A stretch of DNA of 64,000 nt, from positions 1,761,971-1,825,970 of the forward strand of contig CM025853.1 in NCBI GenBank assembly GCA_003952965.2. Direction: 5' to 3'. Each line of letters opens with the position of its first letter. Positions within the stretch are counted from its first letter, which is position 1. Under the pieces are notes generated by a model. That model was not told the DNA's origin. It saw only the letters and a program-made list of their open reading frames with translations, and ran no database searches. The stretch is from Morella rubra. Taxonomy: Eukaryota; Streptophyta; Magnoliopsida; Fagales; Myricaceae. Position numbers and translations under genes: made by a program. Below are positions 32,401-46,371 of the stretch, one piece after another.

Positions 32401-33519
32401 GTCTTATATCACCCAATCTCAAGAATCACAAACCCAGTACAAAGTCTCAGGAGACTTCTCTCACAATTTCAAGCTCAATCTTAATCTCAAACACGATCCC
32501 AGACAAGCCCTACAGCTTCTGAAAATGGGTGCCAAGTTCGTCAGCATCGTAAGTTCTTGATTACCAGGTTCGGAGGCAGTCAAATGCTGAAGTTAGCTGC
32601 TACTCTCTCTCTATCTACCGGTAGAGTGAGAAGGTTCTGGTCAGGGCTACTATTTGATGCAGTTCTTCTGAACCAAGCCTGAAAAGAAAAACAAAACTGC
32701 AAGACGTCTATATAAATCAATGGGACCATAAGATTTGTTTGGTTTTGTTTTGTTTGTCTTCCGTGACAGAAGATGATTAAATGGGATGACAAGAGTGGCA
32801 GATTTTGGCTTTTCTCTTATTGGAACTTTGATGCAGACACCAGAACATGCAAGGCAGTAGGCATAGTTCCTACTCTTCTATGGACTAAGGCACTTTTTTT
32901 TGTTTTTTTTGCAGACATATAGTACGGCTCTTGCTATTTAGGTGAACACATACCACTGGCTTGTTTAGTAGGCCTGCCTTGCGCCGGATGTTCTTTTTAT
33001 TTGCATCACAAGGGAAATCTCTTGGTCCCTATTCATTGGGTTTGGAAGAATTTGACTCAGTTTTGGACGCACTACGAAGTCTATACATTATGGGCAAACA
33101 ACCAGACTCCCATTTGAGTCGAGATTTTTATCTGATGGAGAATTAAAGAGTCAAGATTTTATCTCATTGACTAAAGATGGATTTGCTCACAAGAGCAAAA
33201 AAAGAAGGGTACAGATATTATGTGGGTATATTTAGGCACTCTTCAACTTTTATAGCTCAGACAAACCCTCCACCTTCGTTTTTGGCATGGATTATGATGG
33301 GTGAAGCATTTCCCGCCCACCTGGACAGGTCAGGCCCAGTAGAAGCACGAAGGGCCCTATGAGGGAATTCCTGAAGGAGGAAAGCCTATGGGCCCCGCGT
33401 GTACAAGGAAAGGTCCGAAGTCTTAGTAATGAAGACACGGGTATGAACGAACATTGGGGCCTCCTCGTCCGCGAGACCACGTCTAATCAACCGAAAAGAA
33501 CTTTTTCTCCATACAGTCT
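29454..33519. other. Intergenic, GER 3' UTR then no recognised gene
   Basis: About 4 kb. The first 150-250 bp is the likely GER 3' UTR. Beyond it I find only short chance frames. At 32528 a short frame ATGGGTGCCAAG leads to a donor-like ATC|GTAAGT (32549) but no following exon is recognised. A possible inverted end pair around TGTTTGAGATT (about 32017 and 32490) may mark an old MITE. Confidence 0.4.
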
Positions 33520-33650
33520 TATAAAATTTTACGTTGGTGTTAAAAAGAGATGTATTAAAATGGGTGAATAAATGATAAAGATAAAAATAAAAATAAAATT
33601 TTAAAATATATTTAATAAAAGTATAATTTTATTAAAATTTTACAATACAA
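33520..33650. repeat. Relative of the Tourist-like MITE at 17801
   Basis: It shares TAAAATTTTA(C/T)GTTGGTGTTAAAAA, the (GATAAA)n/AAATAAAATTTTAAA core and a following TTTAATAAAAGTA with 17820-17945, in the same orientation. Clean ends are not visible, so it is probably a decayed copy. Confidence 0.5.
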
Positions 33651-33773
33651 ATGTTACGGAAGTCCAATTAATTATACAAGACCTCTTACAGGAGAAGGGA
33701 GGCCTCCTCCTCTCAAGCACACCCAATCACTCAAAATTCCAGTATGAGACATAGTCATCTCTTACCCACTTTA

Positions 33774-34159
33774 GGGGTTATTTGTTTTGTAAAAAATTGT
33801 AAAATTTTTAAAATTTTGATAAAATTGTAAATATTTATATAAATTTGAGTTTTATAAGTTTTTATGTAGTTGGTGAAAATTTTTAAAGATATTTAATTTA
33901 TTTTTTAAATTTGTAAAAATTGTAAAGAGAAATAATTTAATATAATTGTTTAATAAAAAAAATTAGAGTTAGGTGAAAAATTAAAAGAATATTTGTTATA
34001 ATTTTTTTAAAAAAAAATATTAAAAGTTGTGTAAAAAGTTGTTAAAGACTGTATAAAAATTTTAGTATTTGTATTATAATTTTTAAAATTTTAGATGTTC
34101 TTTTGTAAATTTTGTTAAATCTATTATATTTTAGAATATTTTTACAATCGAACGTACCC
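33774..34159. mobile_element. AT-rich MITE, tentative
   Basis: The left end GGGGTTATTTGTTTTGTAAAAA and the right end (inverted) GGGTACGTTCGATTGTAAAAA are similar, with mismatches. TTA precedes the left end but the right flank is TAG, so the target duplication is unclear. The interior is over 80 percent A+T and noncoding. Similar ends at 18767-18949 suggest a shared family. Confidence 0.4.
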
Positions 34160-34189
34160 TAGTCAGAGCCCTTCTCCGCCTATGCTAAA

Positions 34190-34400
34190 AAGTCCTTTCC
34201 GCCATCCAGCGCCTCTCTACGCTAAGATGTCCAGAACGACTCTCGTATAAAAACCTCCTAGTACGTAGTCTAAGGACTTCTCCATTTATATTTTCTAAAC
34301 TCAGACTTAAGCATCGGAGCTTCACTTCACGGGAAAGCTCCAATCGCATTGTCTTGTAACACAAGTCCAGCAAGCGGAAGAAAGGTTTGGTAGTGTTCCA
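34190..34400 (+). mobile_element. Probable gypsy-type LTR fragment
   Basis: A TATAAAAA box (34246) is followed 60 bp on by TCAGACTTAAGCATCGGAG (34301-34319), a phrase characteristic of the transcribed part of many plant gypsy LTRs. No internal gag-pol region follows, so this is a fragment or solo LTR whose limits I cannot place. Confidence 0.4.
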
Positions 34401-37400
34401 TTACTCATCAGTTGGGGCAGATCATTTTTGACACCATCAGATTACAAGGAAAAAAAAAATTTTACACATATTTGCTAGCAAAATAGAAACATTTTGCTCT
34501 TGCCCATGTAGATAACTATGATTATAGCACACTGTAAGCTTAATATATGAACCAACCGGCATTCCTACTTTCACGCGAGCAGCCGATTTGATAAGAGACA
34601 GGGCAGGCTGGCTAGGAAACATCCGACTTGCTTTCCGGAACTCCTTTCAAAGAGACGATTTGTGAACAGACAGGAGAGAGGCTTACCTACTTTCTAAGGA
34701 CAGACAGGAGGGCATTGCGCAAGTTTACCACATAAATCGTCATCTCAGACCATAAATCGTGGATCTGAAGAGCAATCTATCAAACTAAAAGATAAGCCAT
34801 CCACCGCAAGAAGGGTATCCAAGATAACTTAAGAACTCAGCAATTCAAAAAGCCATCCAGACAGGCCGAAAAGAAGAAATATCCCCTGGTCAGGAGTCCA
34901 AGAAGGAAAATGGTGGAACTGAACAACTTCCATCAGTTACAATTCCATCCCCTATGCCAAACTGCAAACCTCAAAATTCTTTTATTTGACCCCAATCACC
35001 ATTCCTTTCCTCGAAGTTGCCATTATTTTTGGGTCCCACCAGAGATATCAAAACTTGGAAAACAATGTGTATAAAGCTAATGAACAAGGCCGATTTCACA
35101 TGCACACAAAAACCAAGAGCCAAGAGAACCCAAATTGCAGTGCACAAAATTGATAGGACACTTCCATGGACTTGGTGAGCTTCCTTTCTGTCACTCAAAA
35201 TCTGAACTTTCGTTTGTCTTTGCTTCTGTTTTCTTGCTCAGTCTTTTTTTTTTTGGCTATAACGTACACCTAATGGTTTGTGTTAGTGCGCAAACTCTAG
35301 GGACCCTATACCTGCAGCAAAAGAACAGTGCTCCCACTGGACCCTTATGGTTTCTGGCATTGTCACTTCAGCACCCAAATCCAAAAAAACAAAGCTCTAA
35401 AAGGACATTTCGAAGCAGCCAAAATGGAAAGCAAATTCAAGAACATAGATGAACAGGAATCATAGAAAGGGCAATCCGAAGGATAAAATTGTATAACAGT
35501 TTCTCGGATGTGTTTACATAGAACAAATGAAATCTCCCGCAGGATTTTGAATGCCATGAAGGCCCACATCTTCCAAGAGAAAACAAAAATACTAATACAG
35601 AGAAGTAAAGACTGACAGGAAATCTGGAATTCATAATGAAACAGTGTTTGAAGACATCGAAGGCTCTGCAGATTTTAGGGACCCCAAAATAAATGCTTAA
35701 CTCACAAACTCCTTAAACAGTTAACTGCCCCCCTATTTACTGCATAAAATCTATCTGCTTCGTTTTTCTTTCTGTACTTTCTGGAGGAATGGGGTTTTCT
35801 TCAAGAAGCAGTAAGGCACAAATGCAAAACCAAAATAGCAAGTTAGTATCATTACAAAGAAGAAGTTTTGCACAACCTTTCAGTATGAACAACATCATCA
35901 TGAAGAGAGTCAGTCAAAAACTAGAAAAAAACTGTGTCATAAAATTAGGAGATTGAGCCGTCTCGCCAATATCACCACCACAAACACCATCATCAAAAGG
36001 CAAAGCAGAAATGAAGGAAGAGCATAGCTAGTCCCGAAGATTGGACTCGATAACCAGCGCAACCCACAACAAAGCCAAAGAAACCGCGTCGCTTGACAAA
36101 CTGTCTGATGGCAAAGAGAAACCGTGATTCACTAGTCCAAGTAGTGACAGCTACAGCCTTGTCCATACTTCACCGCTCTGCTGTCACTCCCACCGCAAAC
36201 CTAGCATTACGAAAGGGCAACGAAACAATAAGATAAAAAGTGGGTTTATTTCTAAACCCTTACAAAGAAAACTCTTAAAAAAGAAACATGGGTTGGTGAA
36301 TGATTGGTCAAAAAGAAAAAAGAAAAAAGAAAAAGAGCATTAGATTAAATTCTAAGAAGAGTGAAACATGGTAATGGCGTTTGTACTTTTGTTCCTTCCA
36401 CTTTCTTTCTTCCTTCCTTTGAGAAGCAACCCGTCGATGGAGTCCTATCACAATAAAGCAGAATTTGTACCTGTTAAATAGAGTGTGTTGTAAGAAGCTG
36501 AGAACATGACAACATGAGTCGGTTGCCTTGTGAGCTTGTCTTCCGTCTGTCCCACTCTGTGACTGTGGGACTGACCGTCGAAACATAAAGATGCAATTGA
36601 ATGAGGGCGAGAGCTGAGGGTATGGGTGTAGGTGTGGTACGGTTTGAATGGCGTTGATTGGTTTGCCTTAATACCCCCCACTCTCTACTCCCCCTCCCAC
36701 ATCACGTTGCTTGCTCCGGAAACCCAAATTAGCTAGATTTGCGCAAGCAGTCACTGTCACTTTTTGTTTTGTTTCCTTGCCTACTCTTCATCAAACTTTA
36801 AAACTCTCTCCTAAGTCGGGATCCAACCAATCCCCCTGCATCGTATAGGTATTACTTGGGTGTCAAAATTCTAGAGCGACTAAAATTTTAAAATATTAAA
36901 ATTAGTAAAAAATTGAAAAGAGATAATTTTAATAAATTTTTTATATTTATTATAATAAAAAATAATAATTTAATAAAAAATAAATCATATTATAATTATT
37001 TTATTATATTATATTAAAATTTAAAAAAATGTAAAATTTCAATAAATAAATACACCCATAATAATATTGTACAGGATTTGTGCAATAATCTCCCCAACCA
37101 ATTATGAAAATGAACCAGGTATGATTACTGAGACATAATTAGTTTTCTATTTAGGCCTGTTCACATTCATTTAGTATTCAATATTTAATACCCAATTCCC
37201 AAATAAAAGAACCATTACTTTAATAGCACTCTTAAATTCTGAGGCCAGCCTGACTCTACCTGACCAAACAGGCACAAGGGCCGAGGTTAAACTCATCGAG
37301 ACTGCCACCAAACCCTACACAACAGTGCTTCTTGGCCTAACATTCGTTTGTGGATTCTAGGGGGCGAGGACCAAGCAACCCGAGAGAGCTAACCTGCCTT

Positions 37401-37690
37401 TTTTTTTTTTTTTTTTAATGCTTTTCTATGCAACAGCTAACCTATACACAGAGCAGGCTCTTTGCTTAAGAGATGGGGTTTAGACACTTTAGTCAAATAT
37501 CACTTCGGTACACTTTGTGGGTCACATTTGTGAGAGATGGGTCCCATCTGTAGACTTTGAAGCCAAATGGGCTTTTTGGTCCTTTACTTATGATGGGTAA
37601 AAAAAAACCCCGGATTTCACGTTTCCATGTTCACAATTAAGGATAGTGTTTTGCTCCAAAACAACACAAAAGAAACCAAACGAAATCAAA
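34400..37690. other. Intergenic, no gene recognised
   Basis: Several kilobases without coding homology. An AT-rich block (36850-37060) has TGGGTGT-like inverted ends and may be another old MITE. A poly-T run lies at about 37399-37416. Minus-strand open frames at 34971-35198 and 36308-36681 lack an ATG start or family features. Confidence 0.4.
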
Positions 37691-38330
37691 ACAATAGAAA
37701 AGGTCCTGTTCTTCCTTACAAGACGAGATGTAAATTTCCTTTTATGGGTCTGTGCATCTTACTTGAATGGGTGGTGGAGCGTGGGCTCACCCTTGTTTAA
37801 TGAAAGAACAGTTCGAGTATTTTTCTCTTCGCCAGAAGAAAGAGTTCACATAAACTGACGCCAGCAAAGAAAAAGCTCGAGTTGGCAGCAGGGCCCTTCG
37901 AGAAAGGGCATTGTGGGCATTTTGAAAATCGAAAAGCAAAAATTGCCTCATGAACACTGTAATCCTTGTGACAATTCTACCATATTAGGAATTTGGGTTT
38001 TAAAGATCAATCGTGGATTTTGTACAGCAGAGGCAGTAAGGTGCTGCATGATCAATGATGCACCTCCACGTGATTAATGGAAAATCCAGGACTATCATAG
38101 TGTGTGTCTTGTCAGATCTATCACAGAAAGAGCAATGGATTTTTCCATCAGGGAAAGAGAACCAAGATGCGCAGAAATCCAATCACAATGAAAAGGTCTG
38201 TTCTTAATCAACTTACAAGACGAGATAAATTTCCTTTTGTGGGTCTGTACATGATGAATGGGTGGTGGAGCGTGGGTGCAGAGAAAGATTAATCTCTTTT
38301 TTCACGAACTGACGCCAGCTTCATCCTCCA
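37691..38330 (+). repeat. Pair of diverged direct repeats of about 150 bp
   Basis: 37691-37868 and 38188-38325 share ordered blocks: GAAAAGGTC(C)TGTTCTT, ACAAGACGAGAT, AAATTTCCTTTT, GAATGGGTGGTGGAGCGTGGG and ACTGACGCCAGC, in the same order. Offset is about 480-500 bp. No open frame is conserved between them, so they look like a duplicated noncoding segment. Confidence 0.7.
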
Positions 38331-41300
38331 CTAATTGTAAGCAGCCTATCATCAGAATGAGAGAGTTCATCACTCAACTATCTTCAGAGAAAGGGAAAGA
38401 GAGGTACCTGAAGAGAAAGATGCGCAGCTCTCAAATCCAAGATGAGGATGAATCACGAATCTTTTATCAGACGATCCTGATTGAAGCTGATTCTGCAAAA
38501 TAACGAGGCAGACACGAAAGAGAAAAACTGTTGCACAAACTTAAGAAGAGGAAAACAATAAAGAAGGCAGCAACAAAGGGTTAAGGGTCTGAAAGTTCAG
38601 AGATATGAGATCTCTCTCGCCCAAGAATAATTGTGTGGGCGTCTCCAGCAAAGGAGCTTTTGAAAGCTCCATTTTTTACCAAAAGCAAGCTCTGGAGAAG
38701 GGAAGTCAAAGAGAACTAAATTACAAATGTCTCACTTCTGGTCGGATGAACTAGAAAAAGGGTGCAAAGATATCATATCGTTTTCGACCCAGATCTTCAA
38801 AAATATATCGAAGTATTGCTTTTGTGGGCATGACTGAAACACTCACACTCTCCAAGTTACATGTGCAATATTCATCAGAGTGAGAGAAGTTCTCAAACCA
38901 AACTCAACTTCTTCAAGAAAGAGAGATACTTGGTAGAGAAAGATATAGAGAATAAAATCTTAGCTACTTCCACGACCCGTACCTGTCTGCTCTCCCCAGA
39001 TGAAACGCAAGCAGCTTGTATTTGAACAGCCCAGATATTCTGATGTTTAGAAGTTTCGCAAGCGAACATGAAGCACTAAGGAGAAAGACAGAGAGAGGGG
39101 GTCATCAACGACCATATTGATCCACGCCTTTAGATGTTAAAGTGGACGACCATATCAATCGGACTTCGACAAGGAAGGAACTGATTTCTATGGTAGTATA
39201 TAGTACTCCACTTCTATATTTTTTTAAAAAAAAAATCCTTCTATTTAGTAATCTAGTTGATATGTAACAAAAGTAAGAGCTTCTTGTCTTTGTAGTCGCA
39301 GACTCATTCTTTTTTATTTAGTCCACCGAAGCAATCCAATTTCTCTTTCTGAAAACCACAACAAATGCTTTTAAATACGTTGTGGGGATGATAATAAAAT
39401 CCTAAAGATGGTAAGAGTGAGCCATATAGCTTTTTAATGAGGATGCAGATGAGATCGACACTTCACCCACCCCTATTTATGTATTTCACAGTTGGGTTTC
39501 AGAGACCAATCTTTGATTGAAGCAAATTATGGCTGCCCACGAAGAAAGAAAAACTAGAAAGAAAAAGAAGAGGATTCTGTGAAACTGTAAACTCTAGGGG
39601 CTTAGAGGAAGAAAGAATGAATAAATACTGGCCGTCGAGTTTTAGGCTCAAGGGCGCCTCTTTCTCCTGTAAGATTTGCTCAGAAAAAGTAAATAAACAC
39701 TAGGGGTTTCCTAGAACAGATAGAATAAATATAGTGGGTTCTAGAACTGAAAAGAGTTCCATTGAGCATCTGAGAATCCACGAGAGGATGTCCGTCCACA
39801 CAGAACGGGTCCCAGTCACCTGGGAAACCTGTGCCAGTGTCTTCAGGTAAGGCTTGGTTGTGAATCAGGTTGTAGAAAGACTACATTATGGTTGAAAAAC
39901 GTAGATGGACTGAAGAAAGAAACATTCACATGAGCAAAAAAACTCTGAAACTGCTGTGCCAAATAGTCTGTGATGGGGGTTGGCAGCAAGTCAAAAAAAT
40001 AGGGAGGAAGGTCATCGACAGCACCTAAGAATTAAGAAACATGTATGTCTAAAGTCTAATGTCTCGGTAAACTGAGCTAAGGGCACTATAGTGTTCCGCT
40101 TTCATTCTATATTTTTCTAGGTAATTACTTTACTGTTTATAAACTTTGACCTATAAGCGTCCCTTTCCAACTGTTCCAATGAGTAATACTAAAAGGTATC
40201 TGACTTTTGGGTTTGGTTGGGGGGCTTGCATAATCCATATGATTTCAAAAAAAGATCCGTGCAAGCACAAAGATTATCTCTGCTCAGAGAGAAATCCCTG
40301 CACGAAAGTATAGACTGCTGGATTATCTATAACTAGACATTTCTGTCATGGTTGACTTCATACTGCAGAATGGTGGGCAGAAAAGCCCAAGTTCTATGGA
40401 CTTGGTTTCGCCCAAACCGATTGTTTACTCCCTCATTTAGGGCAGTTGAATGGATCAGCATAAAGGAAGTTCCTAGCTAGTAACTTTTATAAAATCCTAG
40501 GGGGTGTTTTCCTCTCAGATCTGTGTACCGTCTTCCTGCATTGTCCTATCAAGAGCAATGTGTTACAGAGCTCTTAGTTATTTATTTCTGGACTCTCAGG
40601 TTTGTGATCTGCTCTTATGACCTCTTAACTTCCAAGTATTACAAAATCTCCCCACCATATATTGGCTTAAACTTATTCTTAAACAAGACAGAAAACTTGG
40701 GTGATGGGTCCAATTAGTTTGATGCTAACAATTTTCTGGTTTTATTAGTTAATAGTGATGGAACAACCATGGAGTATGGCGTGGAAAGGTATGAGCAAAT
40801 GAGGAAACTCAAGTGGATGTGCACGTAATGCCTCGTCAAATATGCAAGTCATACAAGGAGCTACCTAGCACTCCCTAGCTTAGGTGCTCTACCGTTCTAC
40901 AGCAACGCAGTGCACTTCATATGTGGAGCCCTCTGCCCGTTGGCTTTAAGAAAGTGACAATTCATTACATTATACATGCATTCAGTTGCTGTCGCGGCTT
41001 CTTCAAACAGTAAGCCCGACTGTCAGGCTCTCGAGCATGTGTTGCCAAGTGTGCATCTTGAGCCGGGTTCTCCTTATTCAACTAGAATAACATAACTATT
41101 TTTTTAATAGATAAATGTTTTTTTAGTAGATGATGTTAGATGGGCATTTTATTAGGAATATGCTTACTATCTTACTGTGAGTCCATGACTGCCTTCTTTT
41201 GGATTAGGAGGAAAATTTCGCACCATCATTAGTCTATTCTAAGATAGTGTCGTATAGATAAATTTGAAAAAAGCTAGCACTGAAAGTTATCCCTCACAAC

Positions 41301-42025
41301 TTTTCACTTAAGTTACTTATTTGATTTTAGAGGTAATCTAATATAAGACTGTACATCTAAATCATAAAATAAGTATCATCACTACCATGAGCTTGAGAAC
41401 GAGTAATTCCCTCGACTATTTGTGTTACAGATAATTAAGCCATGTTTGTAAATAAAAATTTTATAAAATTCTTAAAAATATTGTAAAAATTAAGATAGAT
41501 TGGAATTCTATCGAATTTTGAGAGAAAGTAATGAAAAAGTAGAATTTTATGTTAATTAATAAAAAAAAGATGAAAGAGATGATTCAGAGTGAATTTTGTA
41601 TGTTATTAATTATTATAATGAAAATAGATGATTTGATAGGAAGAAAGTGACTATTTTATTATTATTGTTTCGACTAAAATTTTTTCTTAATTTGGAATCC
41701 ATTTTTCCATGATATACTGTTTCTTTATATTTGTCTATAGAATGTATTTTTTTAGTAACATAATAAATTTAAACATTCATTCACGTACATAGAATTTGGA
41801 TGAATCTGACACAATATAGACAAAAATTAAATTCAAGACTTTAATAAACTACAGAGATACTGACCGATCCAGTTACAAGCCTCCTATTTAAATAGTGAAT
41901 TTTTATACAATTAATGATATGAAATTCTGAATGTCCACCTAACCTCTAAACTCTTAGGACCCGCTGCTATTCCAGCCGTTGGTTTTCTTATAATGCATTT
42001 GTTAGAACCGAGAAAACAAGTATTT
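38331..42025. other. Intergenic, no gene recognised
   Basis: No coding homology or RNA gene that I can support. Purine-rich GAGAGAAAG stretches occur at 38350-38530 and 38880-38960, the second resembling the first. AT-rich block at 41440-41800. Confidence 0.4.
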
Positions 42026-42027
42026 TA

Positions 42028-42060
42028 AAGAGAGAGAGAGAGATAAATAAATAAATAAAT
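42028..42060 (+). repeat. Compound microsatellite (AG)n(ATAA)n
   Basis: AGAGAGAGAGAGAG followed directly by ATAAATAAATAAATAAAT. Likely variable in length between individuals. Confidence 0.85.
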
Positions 42061-45000
42061 AGAGAGTGAGGGAGTATGAAAAGGTTCTGTGCATGTGTCA
42101 ATGGGACCGAAAAGCCATCTCCAATATCCAAGTACCCCTACCTTTTTTTGGGCCACCAACCTCTCTATAGTAACATTAAAAGGCAGCCGTATTTTTCAGA
42201 CTGACATAAAGCAAACAAAAAATGTAAAAATAGAGAGGTTTGAGGCAAAAGATGATTTCGTCATGATGAGACCACGTTGTATGGGGAAAATCTTTGTCCT
42301 CCCCATTACTTTTTAATCTTATGCTTGTGTGTCGTCTGCCGATTTGGCCACGTACCCTTTTTTTGCAGCACCTCGATCAGCTTTTACAGCGCCCTATTGT
42401 CCTACTTTGTAAGTGATAGCCACATGCATAAATGTGTCCAATCGTATAGTTTTCAAAAGCTACCAATAATACTGTTACCGTCCTCCCAAAGGAAGGAGCT
42501 CCTGTACTGCCGCTATGGTTGAATAGTTTAACCCTTTAATTATGGCATTAATCTTGTTACTTTAGTTGGAGGGAATGCAAATCCATCATATGGGTTACCT
42601 CACAATCAAGTTTTTCGTTCAATTTAGGCATAAATTAATCTACTTTTCTAAGATAATCCTCACTTGGAGAGAACTCTAAAAACAGTTTTTTACACAAATC
42701 CTTCGGTAGCTTGGGATACGGGGTGGGCTTAAGGCTTGGGTCCGGCTTATGTTTGGACTAGGAAGTTCGGCATGGATCATGATGGCAGCTTGTATTTTTT
42801 GACACAGGCCCACCTACCGTGGGCTCCGAAAGTTAAACACTAGTTTATCCAAAAGTGGCTTGGACTCGGATTGGATTCGTTTGGACCATTTCTTCCTTAA
42901 GGGCGGATTCGTTTGGACCAACTAGCTCAAGTTGCAGCCCTCTTGCCGAAGGCTGTTCTTCAACTTGATCTAAGAAGGAGGTCTGGTTTTGGGGACCAAA
43001 AAGGAAAACTAATCTGAAAAAGAGCATGGAATATATGCTCGATTTGTTGTGAATTTGGCCGATTTCCAAGGTAAATTCATCACGAGTATCAAATCGAAAG
43101 TACAAAAGTTAAGAGAAGAGAAAAATCCTTACCTTATGATGATCAGTGGAGCAAATTGCTTAGAGAACAAGCATATTCAATATGCCACCAATGTACGTGC
43201 ACTTTTACCAAACAAGTTGGAATCCAGAACCTAATACTTGCGAAGATTTTAGAATAAAGTGTTTTTTTTTCATATCCAAGAGGAAATGGGTAACCTCCTG
43301 TTTCTTGGTCCACAAACAGTGTTTTGGGATTTTAGTTGCATATTCTATCTACAAAATATCATCAAAGTATGGAGAAATCGGTTTCCAATGGTGGGGGGGG
43401 GAGGGGGAAATATTCGAATATGTTGCATGATTTCGCCAAGATGTCATAATTGATTACCCAACTTGTAGAATCATCATCCACTGCAGACAGGAGTATAGCC
43501 TGAAATTCCAAATATCAAAGCGTTTCAGCGAGCCTGTTGCATTTGGTAATAATAAAACAAAAATGTTTGCTGACCAACAACGAGAGTGAGGCCCAAGGCA
43601 TGAATCATGCAATCCATTTGTTCTGAACTCAATCTTAATCTAATCATTTGGCTCACAAAATAATTCTCATGATAATAATTGATCTTTCCCTTTGTTCTGA
43701 ACTCAATTCCCAACAGGTAAACAAAGCCATCTAACATAAAAGAAAGGGTAAATATCGGTTTGCTCTCTCAAATTATTATCTGATTCTCAAATATTTTTAT
43801 AAATTTTAATTCATTATAATTCACTCCACAAACTATGTTTCTTGTTGCGATTCTATCTGTAACCTATTAGAGCTGTTATATAAAACAATTTTCATACCAC
43901 ATAAAAAGATAAATTTGCTCTCATTTGAAGCCTTCTTAGGCTTCTCCAGTACTTCTCGCAATCTGTAGATCCAAAAAATAATATATAGTTAATTGATTTT
44001 TCTTTAATTAAAAAAAAAAACGATTTGCCTATAATTGATGTGAGTAAATTTATCTTTTCACATAAGTAAAAGGTCACGTGGAAATAAAATGGTTTTACCT
44101 TATAAAATGGTCATCGAAAAAAAAAATGAAGACAAAATTTTAATTTCGCAAATTAAAAAATCATTTCCGTCCAAATTAATCAAAAATTTTAAAGGAGGGT
44201 GCAAAGTGTTTGAAATCAATAGTTGTACAATGTAATAAAAATAATAGATTGGGATACAAAGTCTCAAAACTGACATAGTTGGAGGATACAAAGTGTATTG
44301 AACCCAAATTATAAGTTACCCCAAAACAAATTTGCATCTTTACTAGATTTAATATTTTTAAGATTGAGAACTTCAATTTACTTGCAGAATTAGACAGTCT
44401 AATTTAGAGAAAAATAGATATAATATGTGTGTCTTATAATATTTAATATAGCTTATATTAACTATCGAGTAGCGTCAGCTCTACCATATTTGATCCTTGT
44501 GGTGTTTTTCTCATTTCGCATTTGACCATTCAATCTGATCAGTAAATTAGCGAGAATCGTACGCCACGTGTCGAACATTAAAAACACATGTTAGTGAAAC
44601 TAGTGACTAAACCAAAATCTTAAAATAATTATACAAGTAACGTTTTTTTTAAACAAATTCTCTGCAGAAATTCAAGCTTGTTTGTTCTTCGCACTATCCC
44701 CTTGTGAATAAATTATATATAAGTAATAAACAAAGAGGAAAAAGGCAAACACACAGCTGTTTGATTAGGTAGTCTCTCCCACTCCAGTCTCCCATTACCA
44801 CAAGCTTTTTAATTTTGTACACATGGGGATACAATGCCAATCACGTGAAACACGGTTCAATAAAAATGTCATTTGGTTTTAGTGTATATATATACACACA
44901 CACATATATACACACCCGTATAAGCTACTGTACATTATTTGGAGTACCAAAAGAACCCTCACTCTTATTGTAGTGTCTCTTTTATTTCGTTATTTTCACT

Positions 45001-46010
45001 AGGAGTTCAGCTTATTTGAACAGAGGGTAAGAAAAGCGCAATCCAAGTCATTTTGTAAAAAAAAAAAAATACAAAAAATAATTACTTCATTTTTTTTTCT
45101 AGAGAACACGTAAAATGAAAATGGAGGAATTGGCAGAAAGGGTATGTACGTAGTTTTTGTTAAATTTAAAGGGTGCTTTGCCATCTCTTACCATAGTGAT
45201 AGAGTTGGTGGACCCCACCCATCGGCGAATATTAAAAAAGCTACAACGCGTTGCCTACAAAAATCAGAGATCTTTTGGAAATATGAAAAAAAAATGAAGA
45301 AGGAAAAAGACCAGAAAGACCAAAACACGCTTAGGAAATCACTGTTTTGAGTTAGCGACTGCTTTTAATCCGCGTTTCGTTAGTTCTCCACGTTCTTCTT
45401 TTTGCTGAAACGTGGAACTCAAGTGAAAAAATGTTCTTTTCCCGCTTCCTTGTCTCATTAAACAAAATAGGTGTCCAATTACACGGCAAAGAATGCTTGG
45501 CAGCTTGCCAGTTTCACCTATTCTTACTTACATTATTTAAAAAAGTTCAGACTCTTAGATTAAGTGAGAATAATTTAATTCTAGTTACATAGTTACCTTC
45601 CATGTAATTATGCTGCCAAGGGTTCATTGGGACGAGACCTCTTTGAAAATGAAAAATGATAAGTTATCTGGGCTTTTTTATTGTGTATTAAATTAATGAT
45701 TCGATCTGTGAGAACATGATCAACTAGGAACATAATTAAGACATATTTAGTAGTCGGAATACAAATACTTTTCACCTATTTAACTATAGAGAAAGTCATT
45801 TTGTAGTTTCAAAGTATTAAAATAATCTCAAACCGATGTTTCAACTATTATTTTTGATATATTAATTTTTAAAATTATCAAATTTAATCAATTTAAGATT
45901 TAAAAAAAAAAATTATCCGTCAAAATTATATTGACTATGAATAATAAATGAGTCATATAATATAATTTTGACGTTAAATTTTATTTTAAAATATAAATTG
46001 ATTAATTTTT
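42061..46010. other. Intergenic, no gene recognised
   Basis: About 4 kb with no recognised gene. It holds a G9-A-G5 run (43393-43407), an (AT)n(AC)n microsatellite (44884-44917) and AT-rich stretches (45780-46020). Confidence 0.45.
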
Positions 46011-46214
46011 AAAATTTAAGGACTCGGAATGTCAAAAGGGGCTCCCACGCGTTACTTCGATTGCCAAGAGAAAAAAAAAGAAAAAAAAAAAAGAAAAAGA
46101 AGGAAGCTACCACGCGACTGGAATCTGTCAAATCAAATACGCTACGCGGGCTTACTCAAAGGAAAATGGGCCTGCTACATAAAACCACGTAGATGGCTTC
46201 GATCATTGAGCTCC

Positions 46215-46222
46215 TATAAAAC
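46215..46222 (+). promoter_or_regulatory. TATA box of GGP gene 1
   Basis: TATAAAAC, 157 bp before the ATG. The following leader (GTCGTTACCTCTACAAA...CACAACC) is matched in GGP gene 2, where TATAAAAG lies at 53513-53520, showing that the two core promoters share ancestry. Confidence 0.6.
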
Positions 46223-46371
46223 CCGGTCGTTACCTCTACAAATTTTCACAACCCAAAGTTCTGAATTTTGTTCGAGTACTTCTTTCCCTTTCTCAGACAT
46301 TCACACTTCTTAATTACTACCTTTAGCCACTACCAGATCAAGATATTCAATTCCTTTTCCCTCTCTAGCAG

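Noticed and set aside
34971..35198. Possible small secreted or membrane peptide (minus)
   Set aside because: The frame opens at TTG, not ATG, and no signal cleavage or peptide-hormone motif is visible.
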